Position numbers and translations under genes: made by a program. Shown piece after piece: positions 1 through 7,605 of a DNA stretch of 13,361 nt (position 1 is the stretch's first letter; the number at the start of each line of letters is the position of its first letter). The notes under the pieces are model-generated. The model was given only the letters and a program-made list of their open reading frames with translations. It was not told where the DNA came from and ran no database searches. Origin of the DNA: an uncultured Collinsella sp. (lineage in GTDB: Bacteria > Actinomycetota > Coriobacteriia > Coriobacteriales > Coriobacteriaceae); assembly GCA_902494685.1 (NCBI GenBank), contig CABUUE010000017.1:1-13361 (forward strand). Direction: 5' to 3'.

Positions 1-31
1 GCGATGTGAAACGGCTTGTGTTTCACATCGC
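1..31 (-). terminator. Hairpin terminator after the 509-aa GGDEF gene
   Basis: A perfect inverted repeat has 12-base arms (1-12 and 20-31; left arm GCGATGTGAAAC) and a 7-base loop. It begins 11 bases beyond the stop codon of the leftward GGDEF-PAS gene, where a transcription terminator is expected. Any U-tract would lie left of base 1 and cannot be seen, so the intrinsic-terminator call rests on the stem and its position. Confidence 0.7.
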
Positions 32-42
32 GCCCCACGACG

Positions 43-1572
43 CTAGTTCAGCTTGGTGCCCGGTACTTGCGGTGCCTCTTTAAGCAGCGCTTTGAGCTCG
101 TTCAAAATGGAAACGGGCTGTCGATCGACAGCGTCCAGATGGAGCGTGGCCACACGAATGGGCGGCTGATATTCAAGCGGGCCGATGAGTACGGGAGAGC
201 CCAGGAACCGTTCGATGTCGCCTGCGATCTCATCGATTGCCTCGGGGCCGAGCTCATCGAAGAGTGCCACGAACGTTGGCCCCGTCGAGCGGAACAGGCG
301 GCCCTTGCCGCGCGAACAATCCATGAGGCAGGCGGCGCTTTCGGCGAGCACACGGTCGCCTGCATCGAATCCAAAGCGGGCATTGACCTCGGCGATATCG
401 TCGACCTTAATGGCAATAAAGCCTGCCTCGCGCGGCACGCGGCGCATCTCTCCAATAGCGTTGACCAGTGCGTGGACATCGCCCAGGCCCGTTACCGAGT
501 CGGTCGTATCTGCCAAGCTTCGGTTGATGATAATGCCCACATACATGCTGGGCTCGGTATCGGTGCCGTCCAAACGGTAGCCCGTGCAGTCGCAAAGCAC
601 GTATTTTCCGGTGGCATCCATTACGCGATACTGCATGAAGTGGAAGTGCCACGTGCCGTTTATCACCATGTCGAGCTCGGCGCGTACGTTGTCGCGGTCC
701 TCGGGATGAACGCGGGCGAGCCACATGTCGAGTGAGTTAAAAGGGTGCTGGGAGGGCAGGTCAAAATCGCGCACGGCGTTAACCGACCATTGCGATTCTC
801 CAGTATCGAGGTTAAGGATGAACGGATAGCGCGTCTCGGAGCTCATGGAGATCGCTTGGAACACCCGGTCGTTGCAGGGAAGCTGATCGACGATTGGGCG
901 TTGCGGCACGTCATTGTCTTTCGGTTGCTGCACACGATGCATAAGCTTATAGCGATACATCTTGCGATCGGCATCCATTGTCATCTGGCGACGCGAATCG
1001 CCTGCAAGCGGATCGACGCGCGAGCAGCCAAAGCTAAAGCTGGCGATCATGGGCGCCTTGCCACCTGAGCTCGCCTCGATCAGCCCGGTACGTACCTGCT
1101 CCAAGCGCTGCTCGAGTTCAGTCTCGTTTGCAAAGAGCGAGATAAGCACAAACTCGTCTCCACCGATACGGAACAGCATCTCATCATGCTTCATGGTTTC
1201 GGAGAGCGTGCGACAGATGCTCAGAATATAGCGATTGCCTTCGGCGTGGCCAAACCTATCATTACAATGCTTGAGATGGTCGATATCAATATAGGCGCAG
1301 GTGAAGGGGTCGCCTTTGCGCCAGAGCTGCTCGACGTGACGGTCGAGTCCGCCGCGGTTGCCCAAATTGGTGAGCGAATCGATATAGGCGTTGCACTCAA
1401 GCAGCTGGCGCTCTTGTTGCAGGATGGCATGCGTCTTTTGCAGTTGCTCACCAACGGCGCGTAGCCCAGCGGGCAGCGCGGCAACATCGAGTTCGGCGGT
1501 CGAGACGCCATTCGCAAGTCGCTGAAGATAGACAATAATCGATTGCTCGCCCATGCGATACGACTCGTTCAT
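43..1572 (-). CDS. GGDEF-PAS-degenerate GGDEF protein, probable diguanylate cyclase-like enzyme (509 aa)
   Basis: Cytosolic signalling protein with no signal peptide or membrane segment. Residues 1-60 are a helical, Gln/Glu-rich leader. Residues 61-215 form a GGDEF domain with the metal-binding IDID stretch (95-98), HCND (102-105), GHAEGN (108-113) and an intact GGDEF signature at 137-141, so dinucleotide cyclase activity is plausible. The RxxD product-inhibition site is missing: the aligned residues 128-131 read KHDE. Residue 113 is Asn where canonical enzymes have the guanine-reading Asp. Residues about 235-352 resemble a PAS/PAC domain (WLARVHPEDR, then FMQYRVMDATGKYVLC). Residues 357-500 look like a second GGDEF fold that starts TGLGD but has STGPTF instead of the signature, so it is probably inactive. 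The start is set by AAGGAGG 9 bases upstream. It lies 126 bases downstream of a longer paralogue. The cellular input and exact product are unknown. Confidence 0.88.
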   Translation of the reverse strand: MNESYRMGEQSIIVYLQRLANGVSTAELDVAALPAGLRAVGEQLQKTHAILQQERQLLECNAYIDSLTNLGNRGGLDRHVEQLWRKGDPFTCAYIDIDHLKHCNDRFGHAEGNRYILSICRTLSETMKHDEMLFRIGGDEFVLISLFANETELEQRLEQVRTGLIEASSGGKAPMIASFSFGCSRVDPLAGDSRRQMTMDADRKMYRYKLMHRVQQPKDNDVPQRPIVDQLPCNDRVFQAISMSSETRYPFILNLDTGESQWSVNAVRDFDLPSQHPFNSLDMWLARVHPEDRDNVRAELDMVINGTWHFHFMQYRVMDATGKYVLCDCTGYRLDGTDTEPSMYVGIIINRSLADTTDSVTGLGDVHALVNAIGEMRRVPREAGFIAIKVDDIAEVNARFGFDAGDRVLAESAACLMDCSRGKGRLFRSTGPTFVALFDELGPEAIDEIAGDIERFLGSPVLIGPLEYQPPIRVATLHLDAVDRQPVSILNELKALLKEAPQVPGTKLN

Positions 1573-1610
1573 GATGGATAACCTCCTTGGGCGGAACAGT
1601 GGTTTGTATC

Positions 1611-1641
1611 ATATCCCCAATTCGGCTTGGATTGGGGATAT
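1611..1641. repeat. Perfect 11-bp inverted repeat between the two GGDEF genes
   Basis: ATATCCCCAAT (1611-1621) and ATTGGGGATAT (1631-1641) are exact reverse complements around a 9-base centre. The repeat lies in the 126-base gap between the tandem leftward genes. It is not followed by a T-run in either direction, so it is not a classic intrinsic terminator. On the leftward strand the end of the second arm overlaps a -10-like TATGAT, which fits an operator over a promoter for the 509-aa gene. A leader hairpin in a shared transcript is the alternative. Confidence 0.6.
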
Positions 1642-1698
1642 AAGTTAGCTAATGGAGACAATGCCCCCTTCGACGGTGGCGTTTTGCGCGCGAGCGTA

Positions 1699-4416
1699 TC
1701 AGTCGTTATTGCCACCATCGAGCAATGCCTCAAAATCCTTCGCCGGCATGGGGCGGTAGTAGAGGAAGCCCTGAGCGTAGCGGGCGCCCATGTGGCGTAG
1801 CATGTTTGCCTGCTCATCTGTCTCGACGCCTTCGATTACAACGGGCAGATGGAGCGACTGCGCCATCTCGAGCATCGATGACACGATCTGCGCGCTGCGG
1901 CCTTGATCACGGTCGGTGGGCACAAAGGTACGGTCGAGCTTGATGACGTCAACGTTCACGTTCTTGAGCATTGCGAGCGTGGACTGGCCGGTGCCAAAAT
2001 CGTCCATATAGGTCGAGAAGCCGCGGGTGTGCAGATCTGCGGTCAGCTTATCCACGGCCTCGGACTCTCCGGTATAGGCGGTCTCGGTGATCTCGATACG
2101 CATGAGCTCGGGTGGTAGGTTGTATTGGGCGGCGAGCGCCCCTATATGTTCGGCAACGTCGCAGGCAAGAATGTCTACGCGCGACACGTTGAGGGAGACC
2201 GGAACCACGCGAAGACCGCGATCGAGACGCTCGCGAAGCCATGCGGCAACGCCCTGCCAAACATATTTGTCGAGCGTTACTACAAAGCCGCTTTCCTCGA
2301 GAGCGGGGATAAAGGTTGCAGGTGAAATGAGGGAGCCATCCTTGTCAATCCAGCGTGTGAGCGCCTCGGCGCCAATGATCTCGCCGGTTTCCATATCGAC
2401 CTGGGGCTGCAGGTAGTAAGTGATGCGGCCGTTTGAGAGCGCATACTGGAACTCGGTTAGCGTGTGGTGGAACGCAACCCCATGCTCATATTCCTCGGGG
2501 CGGAAAATGGCAATGCGCTCCTTAAAGTCGTTTTTGGCGCGTCGATTGGTAAACATGGCCTTGGCCTGGGCATCGATGGTGATTTCCTCGCTAGCGTCGA
2601 TGGGGCATACGCCCATGGACGGCCAAAAGCCTACGCCGTCGTCGTGCTTGGCTACAGCCTCGCGCACGCGCATATAGACTCGGTGAACGAAATCGTGCTC
2701 AAAGGGTATGAGCAGACAAAAGTCGTCTTGCCCCCAGTATCCCGCGACGCCCATGTCGGCGTTCTCGATATCCTTGAGCACCGTGCCCACATCGGCAAGC
2801 ATCCGGTCGCCTTCGGCCTGTCCATACCATTCGTTAAATAGGCGCATGTGGCCCATGTCGACGGTGGCGATACACCAAGCGCCGTCGCGCCTCGCCTCGA
2901 TGAAGGCATTGGCACGGCGCATAAACTCGCTGGGTCGGCAGAGGCCGGTGAGCATATCGATGCGTTCGGAGATTGCGCTTTTGCGCTCGACCTCGGGTAT
3001 AGGGAGGCTGTCGTTGGGGACAAGCCCGCCAGCTGTGCGAAGGCGACGGTCGAGTTCGCACAAAACAGCAGATGTTTGGTAGTCCAGGCGCTCGTAAAAG
3101 ACCGGGGCGACAATACAAACGGGAGTGATGGTGCCGCCCGCGATCTGAACGGGGGCAAAAATGGTCTCTTTTAGACGATGGATCAGGAGTTCAAATGCCC
3201 CGTGGTCCAAAGCGTTGCTGAGCACGACGAACTGGACACTTCGTGAACGGAAGACGCGACTCCTACCGCGGGTGATCGACAGCATACGGCCTGCGTATTC
3301 GGCAAGCATGCTGTCGACCGCCTCGGCTCCATAGAGCTCGTTGAGCTTCGTCGTGCCGCGAACGCGCACGGCGATGAGCCCTGTTTTGCAGTGGTCACGG
3401 CGACAGGCATCGATAGCGTTGACCAGCATACGTTGCGTTCCAAGCCCCGTGGCGGCGTCGACGGTCTCGGCAAGGGAATGATTGACGAGTTCGCCGACAT
3501 AGAGCGAGGGCTCGTTTTCGTCCCCATCGATGCGAAAACCGCGAGCACGGCAGAGCACGTAGTCGCCTGTGGCGTTACGTACACGATACTGCATGACTCG
3601 ATGGTGCTTGGAGTCGTTATAGACTTGGTCGATGTCGTCGGTAAAAGCCTCAAGGTCATCGGGATGGACGCGCGTTTTCCAACAATCGCGACAGTTGTCT
3701 ATGTGCTCCGAAGGAAGTCCGAGATCGCGCAAAGCGTTTTGTGACCAAAGGGTGCGATGTTTATCCAAGTTCTCGATAAAGAAATAACGGCCTTCGTTGA
3801 GCATCGAAAAGGCGTCGAAAATGCGATCGCTTATTTCGAAGTCGTCGGTGTGGACTTGCGAGATATTGCGCCGATCAAGGTGTACGGCATGACGTAGCTT
3901 GTAGTCGTACATGCGATGGTCGGCATCGAGCGTCATGCGATTGGGGGCCTCGCCCAGGGCGGGGTCGGCATGTGACACCCCGTAGCTAAACGAGTGGGGC
4001 ATCTCGGAATCGTTGTTTTTGAGCAGGACCGTTCGGCAGTGTTCCAGACGTTCGGCGAGGTCGTCCTCGGTCGCAACCGTAGACAGGATGGCAAACTCGT
4101 CGCCGCCTATGCGAAACGCCGCCTCGTCCACCTTCATATACAGCTTGAGATAGAGGCTTACCTGCAAGATATAGCGGTTGCCCTCGTCATGCCCAAAGAT
4201 GTCGTTGCAGTGCTTAAGGTTATCGATGTCGATAAACGCCATGGTCACGGGCAGTTCCTGCTCCCAGATTTCCTCTAAGGAGTGAGCAAAGCCGCCGCGG
4301 TTGCCAAGTCCGGTAAGCTGGTCGGTAAAGGCGGTCCTAATCAGATCATCCTGACGCTCGAGAAGGTCGCGAACGGTCTTTTCGAGCGTTTCGGTGTAAT
4401 TGCTGACAGTATCCAT
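1699..4416 (-). CDS. GGDEF-PAS-GGDEF-GGDEF-EAL protein, probable c-di-GMP phosphodiesterase/cyclase (905 aa)
   Basis: Large cytosolic protein with five recognisable modules. Residues 28-180 are a GGDEF domain with GGDEF intact at 104-108, IDID at 62-65 and GHDEGN at 75-80; Asn80 replaces the usual guanine-binding Asp and no RxxD I-site is present. Residues about 197-315 are PAS-like (TRVHPDD, then VMQYRVRNATGDYVLC). Residues 318-465 are a degenerate GGDEF (SRSVQF at the signature). Residues 485-640 are a third GGDEF with GQDDF (562-566). Residues 650-897 are an EAL domain with all key residues visible: E684 of EALTRW, N743, E775 and E778 of EITET, D805-D806 of DDFGTG, K826, E862 and QGF (882-884). 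The EAL domain should therefore hydrolyse cyclic dinucleotides. The ATG at 4416 has no clear Shine-Dalgarno site, and no ATG, GTG or TTG lies upstream before an in-frame stop. Net activity (synthesis or breakdown) cannot be told from sequence. Confidence 0.92.
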   Translation of the reverse strand: MDTVSNYTETLEKTVRDLLERQDDLIRTAFTDQLTGLGNRGGFAHSLEEIWEQELPVTMAFIDIDNLKHCNDIFGHDEGNRYILQVSLYLKLYMKVDEAAFRIGGDEFAILSTVATEDDLAERLEHCRTVLLKNNDSEMPHSFSYGVSHADPALGEAPNRMTLDADHRMYDYKLRHAVHLDRRNISQVHTDDFEISDRIFDAFSMLNEGRYFFIENLDKHRTLWSQNALRDLGLPSEHIDNCRDCWKTRVHPDDLEAFTDDIDQVYNDSKHHRVMQYRVRNATGDYVLCRARGFRIDGDENEPSLYVGELVNHSLAETVDAATGLGTQRMLVNAIDACRRDHCKTGLIAVRVRGTTKLNELYGAEAVDSMLAEYAGRMLSITRGRSRVFRSRSVQFVVLSNALDHGAFELLIHRLKETIFAPVQIAGGTITPVCIVAPVFYERLDYQTSAVLCELDRRLRTAGGLVPNDSLPIPEVERKSAISERIDMLTGLCRPSEFMRRANAFIEARRDGAWCIATVDMGHMRLFNEWYGQAEGDRMLADVGTVLKDIENADMGVAGYWGQDDFCLLIPFEHDFVHRVYMRVREAVAKHDDGVGFWPSMGVCPIDASEEITIDAQAKAMFTNRRAKNDFKERIAIFRPEEYEHGVAFHHTLTEFQYALSNGRITYYLQPQVDMETGEIIGAEALTRWIDKDGSLISPATFIPALEESGFVVTLDKYVWQGVAAWLRERLDRGLRVVPVSLNVSRVDILACDVAEHIGALAAQYNLPPELMRIEITETAYTGESEAVDKLTADLHTRGFSTYMDDFGTGQSTLAMLKNVNVDVIKLDRTFVPTDRDQGRSAQIVSSMLEMAQSLHLPVVIEGVETDEQANMLRHMGARYAQGFLYYRPMPAKDFEALLDGGNND

Positions 4417-4738
4417 GTCGTAAGCGGCTTTCTGAGGTCGGGCGGATTGCGTCGGGCGAGCTCGTTGTGCACACGCGTTGTTGTCCGGCGCTTTGCGTGT
4501 ATCCAGGCCCCGCCTTGCTGCGTTGTTGGGCTACTTTACCGGCTAATGTTCGCTCTTGATAACTACTGCGTAGTATAAACAACAGTACACAATTATATAT
4601 GGGTGCACATGCTGTGGGCGGCCATTATTCGACAAACGGCAGCGCGACGATGCGATGTCCGATAAAAATGCGACTGAGACGATATATGTTGACGGGTATA
4701 CTTGTCCCGTTTTAAAACGCAGGAACGGAGATGGTCGC
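4417..4738. other. Divergent intergenic region with AT-rich promoter island
   Basis: These 322 bases separate the leftward 905-aa gene from the rightward lipase gene and hold no gene I can support. The stretch 4556-4600 is much more AT-rich than its surroundings. It contains an ACTAC-TGC-GTAGT dyad (4562-4574), a forward TATAAA (4574-4579) and, on the minus strand, TATAAT (4592-4597). The last would be a -10 for the 905-aa gene, giving a leader of about 170 bases, but I see no good -35 for it. This is a probable control region for both genes, with exact promoters unassigned. Confidence 0.5.
4689..4717 (+). promoter_or_regulatory. Candidate promoter of the patatin-like gene
   Basis: TTGACG (4689-4694) matches the -35 consensus at five of six positions. 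It is followed after 17 bases by a weak -10-like TTAAAA (4712-4717). Transcription would begin a few bases before the GGAG ribosome site (4727-4730) of the ATG at 4739, leaving a very short leader. TATACT (4697-4702) is an alternative -10 but lacks a good -35. Confidence 0.3.
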
Positions 4739-5608
4739 ATGGCACAGCCGGATACGACGCGCACGGTGGGGCTCGCGCTCGAGGGAGGCGGCTACCGCGG
4801 TATGTATACGGCAGGCGTGCTCGACGTTTGGATGGAGCACGGTTTGACCTGCGACCATATGGTGGGTGTCTCGGCGGGCGCGGCGTTTGGCTATAACTTT
4901 AAATCGCGACAGATCGGGCGCGCCATTCGCTACAACAAGGCCTATTGTGCCGACAAGCGCTATGCAAGCGTGACAAGCTGGTTGCGAACCGGCGACATGT
5001 TCAATGCCGATTTTGCCTATCACGAGGTGCCCATTGAGCGCGATCCCATCGACCTGGAGACATATCGTGCCTGCCCCATGCGGTTTACGTGCGTGTGTAC
5101 CGATATCGAGACGGGCAAGGCCGTCTACCACGACCTGCCCTATGGCGACGAGAGGGATATCGAGTGGATCCGGGCATCGTCGGCGATTCCTGTGGCGACG
5201 CGTCCTGTTGCCATTGAGGGCCGTAAGTACCTGGATGGCGGCGTGGCTGATTCCATTCCCAGCGCTTGGTTGTTTGCGCAGGGGTATGACCGCAATATCG
5301 TGGTGCTCACACAGCCGGCGGGCTTTGTGAAGCAGCCCAACAGTGTGATGCCCATGCTGCGGCGCGTGTTCCGTCACTACCCGGAGTTTGTCGCAGCGCT
5401 TGAGCATCGGCATGAGGTCTACAATGCCACGCTCGATGACCTGGCGCGTCGCGAGGCTGCCGGCGAAATCTTTGTGGTGCGGCCGAGCGAATCGGTGAAG
5501 GTGCCGTCGCTGTGCCGCGAACCGGATGAGCTCGAGCGCATCTACCAGGTCGGCCGCCACGATGCGGAGGCGACTTTGCCGGCGTTGGAAGCGTATCTGG
5601 CGGGGTAG
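4739..5608 (+). CDS. Patatin-like phospholipase family protein (YjjU-like, 289 aa)
   Basis: Predicted serine acyl hydrolase acting on phospholipids or other acyl esters in the cytosol; there is no signal peptide or membrane segment. Near the N-terminus LALEGGGYRG supplies the glycine-rich oxyanion hole (about 11-21). GVSAG gives the nucleophile Ser45 and the DGG motif the catalytic Asp166, so the Ser-Asp dyad is complete. The length and the C-terminal part resemble bacterial YjjU-type patatins rather than plant enzymes. I chose the ATG at 4739, preceded by GGAG at an 8-base spacing. A possible in-frame ATG at 4655 would add 28 residues of no recognisable character and has no ribosome site. 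The gene is transcribed away from the GGDEF-EAL gene and ends at a hairpin shared with the thiamine operon. The physiological substrate is unknown. Confidence 0.88.
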   Translation: MAQPDTTRTVGLALEGGGYRGMYTAGVLDVWMEHGLTCDHMVGVSAGAAFGYNFKSRQIGRAIRYNKAYCADKRYASVTSWLRTGDMFNADFAYHEVPIERDPIDLETYRACPMRFTCVCTDIETGKAVYHDLPYGDERDIEWIRASSAIPVATRPVAIEGRKYLDGGVADSIPSAWLFAQGYDRNIVVLTQPAGFVKQPNSVMPMLRRVFRHYPEFVAALEHRHEVYNATLDDLARREAAGEIFVVRPSESVKVPSLCREPDELERIYQVGRHDAEATLPALEAYLAG

Positions 5609-5630
5609 GGCAAACTGCCGTGGACTCGGC

Positions 5631-5676
5631 GGAAAGCGCATCCCGGAATGGAGGTCCAAACTGGGATGCGCTTTCC
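5631..5676. terminator. Bidirectional hairpin between the lipase gene and thiE
   Basis: Perfect 14-base arms, GGAAAGCGCATCCC (5631-5644) and its complement (5663-5676), enclose an 18-base loop. It lies 22 bases after the lipase stop and 44 bases beyond the thiE stop, between convergent genes. There is no long T-run on either side, only the TTTCC in the arm itself, so termination may be inefficient or Rho-assisted. Confidence 0.65.
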
Positions 5677-5720
5677 ATTGCTGAAGATATGAGGCTGCGG
5701 ATCAGCTGCTCGGCTTAGAC

Positions 5721-6416
5721 TTACGCCTGCTGCCAGGTGTCGACAAGCTCCTTGGCCGCGGCGCAGGGGTCGTCGGCACTGCAGACGGCGCTCACCACAA
5801 AGAAGCCGTCGACGCCGGTGGCCTTAAGCTGTGGCAGGTCGGCCGTCTTGACGCCGCCGCCCACCACGATGGGCACGGGGCTTGCCGCGTGGAGTGCGGC
5901 CAGATCCTCAAAACTTTTGGTGATGATGGAGCCATCTGCTGCGCGTCCGCAGTCGCGCTTGGTCTCGGTCTCGTGGAGCGGGCCGATGCCCAGGTAGTCG
6001 ACCAGGCTCATGTCGGCGGTCTTGACGTACTCGAGCATCTCCTCGCAACGGGCTGAAAGGCCCACGATGGCATCGGGGCCCAAAAGTTTGCGGCAGACCT
6101 CGACGGGAATATCGCTCTGACCGACGTGCACGCCGTCGACAGCAATGCCCTGCTCGCGTGCGGCGAGTACGCAGTCCAGGCGGTCGTCGATCAGCAGGGC
6201 GACCTGACCGGTCTTGCCGGCCTGTGCGATTGCCTGCGCGGCGTCGCCGGTCAGCGCGATGATCTCGCGGGCGCTTGCCACCTTGGAGCGCACCTGGATG
6301 CAGGTAAAGCCTGCGTCGAGCGCCTGGGCCACCACATCGCTCACGGGACGCCCCAGCGTGTTTTCGGGGCCGAGTACCAGATAGGCCGAGATATCAAGGT
6401 TGTCGCGGATGCTCAT
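5721..6416 (-). CDS. thiE: Thiamine phosphate synthase (231 aa)
   Basis: Joins HMP pyrophosphate with hydroxyethylthiazole phosphate to make thiamine monophosphate in the cytosol. The TIM-barrel motifs appear in the family order: Q41-x-R43-x-K45 (QVRSK), IDDR (76-79) with Asp78 for magnesium, GVHVGQSD with Asp102, GLS with Ser121, GIGPLHETETKRD (143-155) with the phosphate-binding Lys153, VVGGGV (184-189) and VVSAV (207-211). Asp77 stands where the Bacillus subtilis enzyme has Asn92, a mild change. Length is slightly above the usual 210-220 residues. The ATG overlaps the stop of the preceding thiamine-binding gene as ATGA, with AGGAGG 7 bases upstream, so translation is probably coupled. It is the last gene of the TPP-riboswitch operon and follows thiM, which supplies one of its substrates. 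Confidence 0.94.
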   Translation of the reverse strand: MSIRDNLDISAYLVLGPENTLGRPVSDVVAQALDAGFTCIQVRSKVASAREIIALTGDAAQAIAQAGKTGQVALLIDDRLDCVLAAREQGIAVDGVHVGQSDIPVEVCRKLLGPDAIVGLSARCEEMLEYVKTADMSLVDYLGIGPLHETETKRDCGRAADGSIITKSFEDLAALHAASPVPIVVGGGVKTADLPQLKATGVDGFFVVSAVCSADDPCAAAKELVDTWQQA

Positions 6417-6754
6417 CGTGCTTCCTCCTGCTTTTTGATCTGTGCTTCCATGCGCTCGAGCTTGCCGGTCATGTTGTCGGTAAATCCGGGTCGAATATCG
6501 GCTTTGAGCACGACTTCGGTGCGGATGCCCTTGCTCGCCAACACAAAGGTTGCGTCGCGCACGACCTGCATGACCTCGTCCCAGTCGCCCTCGATCTCGG
6601 TGAACATCGAGGTGGTGTGGTTGGGAAGGCCGCTCTCGCGAATGACGCGCACGACCTCGGCGACCTCGGCGGACAGTTCATCGCCGGTGCCGCACGGGGC
6701 GATGGCCACGGCGACGAGTGTGTTCATGCCGGCATTGGTTGCGGGCTCGGACAT
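6413..6754 (-). CDS. Thiamine-binding protein, MTH1187/YkoF-like family (113 aa)
   Basis: Small soluble ferredoxin-like-fold protein of the Thiamine_BP family (MTH1187, YqgV, YkoF relatives). Characterised members bind thiamine or its pyrimidine precursor HMP; no enzymatic activity is established. Family traits are the opening strand TLVAVAIAPCGTG (12-24), the segment TTSMFTEIEGDWDEVM (47-62) and the later RTEVVLKADIRPG (78-90). The C-terminus is a charged helix ending KKQEEAR. The ATG at 6754 is preferred to Met10 because GAGGAGG lies 8 bases upstream, inside the end of thiM. Only 3 bases separate it from the thiM stop, and its own stop overlaps the thiE start. The position between thiM and thiE argues for a role as carrier, buffer or sensor of pyrimidine or thiamine in the pathway. 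Confidence 0.85.
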   Translation of the reverse strand: MSEPATNAGMNTLVAVAIAPCGTGDELSAEVAEVVRVIRESGLPNHTTSMFTEIEGDWDEVMQVVRDATFVLASKGIRTEVVLKADIRPGFTDNMTGKLERMEAQIKKQEEAR

Positions 6755-6757
6755 GGC

Positions 6758-7597
6758 TTATGCCTCCTCGAGCTCGAGTTGGTTATCGGCAATATCCTGG
6801 GCGGTCGCGCGGTAGAGCTCGTCGATAAAGGCGACCTTAAAGCTTGCCGGGGCATCGGCGACAGCGGCGGCACGCGTGCCGGCAACGTTGTAGACGGCGG
6901 TGCCGCAGATGGCTGCCGTAAACGGATCGGCAGCGCAGGCGTACACAGCCAGCACGCCACCCTGCGAGCAGCCGCAGCCGGTGATCTTGGACATGAGCGG
7001 ACTGCCGCCGTGGGACTTGGCCACCGTCGTGCCGTCGGTAATCAGGTCGACTTCGCCCGAGACCACTACGGCTCCGCCGGTGTAGCGGGCGAGCGCCACA
7101 GCGGCATCGCGGGCGGCGTCGACCGTGTCGGTGGTATCGACACCGCGCACGCGGCTCAGATCAGCTGCCTCGCCCTCAAGACCCCACAGGCCGGCGAGTG
7201 CGATGATCTCGGAGGCGTTGCCGCGCACGATGGCAGGCTTGTACTGCTTGAGCTCGTTTACCAGCTGGGTTCGCAGGCTACCGATGCCCAGGCCCACCGG
7301 ATCGAGCACCCAGGGCTTGCCGGCGTCGTGTGCCGCCTTGGCCGCGCGGGGAATCGTCTGCTCGTAGATGGGGAAGAGCGTGCCCATGTTGAGATAGATG
7401 GCGCCGCCGCCGGCAACGAGCGCCTCGCCCTCGTCGGGCAGATAGACCATGGCGGCCGAACCGCCCACGGCGAGCTGAGCATTGGCGACAAAGTCGATCG
7501 TCACCGTGTTGGTGATGGAGCCGGCCATCGGATTGGTGGCGCGAATCTCCTCCACGGCCTTGACCACATTTTGCTTAAGCTGTTCCGAATCAATCAC
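6758..7597 (-). CDS. thiM: Hydroxyethylthiazole kinase (279 aa, GTG start)
   Basis: Phosphorylates the thiamine thiazole moiety (4-methyl-5-(2-hydroxyethyl)thiazole) with ATP, a salvage step that feeds ThiE. Family motifs run through the protein: ITNTVTIDFVANAQLAVGGS (28-47), LDPVGLG (98-104), VRGNASEI (124-131), VVSGEVDLITDG (178-189) and ITGCGCSQGG (205-214). Cys210 matches the conserved cysteine of the TGxGC active-site loop. Length is normal for the family. The start is GTG at 7597, because AAGGAGG stands 8 bases upstream. A longer in-frame reading back to 7711 would translate the riboswitch and is rejected, and the nearby ATG in the spacer is out of frame. It is the first gene of the operon, with the next start only 3 bases past its stop. 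Confidence 0.94.
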   Translation of the reverse strand: MIDSEQLKQNVVKAVEEIRATNPMAGSITNTVTIDFVANAQLAVGGSAAMVYLPDEGEALVAGGGAIYLNMGTLFPIYEQTIPRAAKAAHDAGKPWVLDPVGLGIGSLRTQLVNELKQYKPAIVRGNASEIIALAGLWGLEGEAADLSRVRGVDTTDTVDAARDAAVALARYTGGAVVVSGEVDLITDGTTVAKSHGGSPLMSKITGCGCSQGGVLAVYACAADPFTAAICGTAVYNVAGTRAAAVADAPASFKVAFIDELYRATAQDIADNQLELEEA

Positions 7598-7605
7598 TGC
7601 ACATG

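Noticed and set aside
16..735. Rightward open frame of 239 codons at the left edge
   Set aside because: It starts inside the terminator hairpin and lies wholly antisense to the 509-aa GGDEF-PAS gene.
4712..5659. Long open frame (315 codons) on the minus strand across the lipase gene
   Set aside because: It runs antisense to a gene with complete patatin motifs, shows no family features and has the composition expected of a GC-rich shadow frame.
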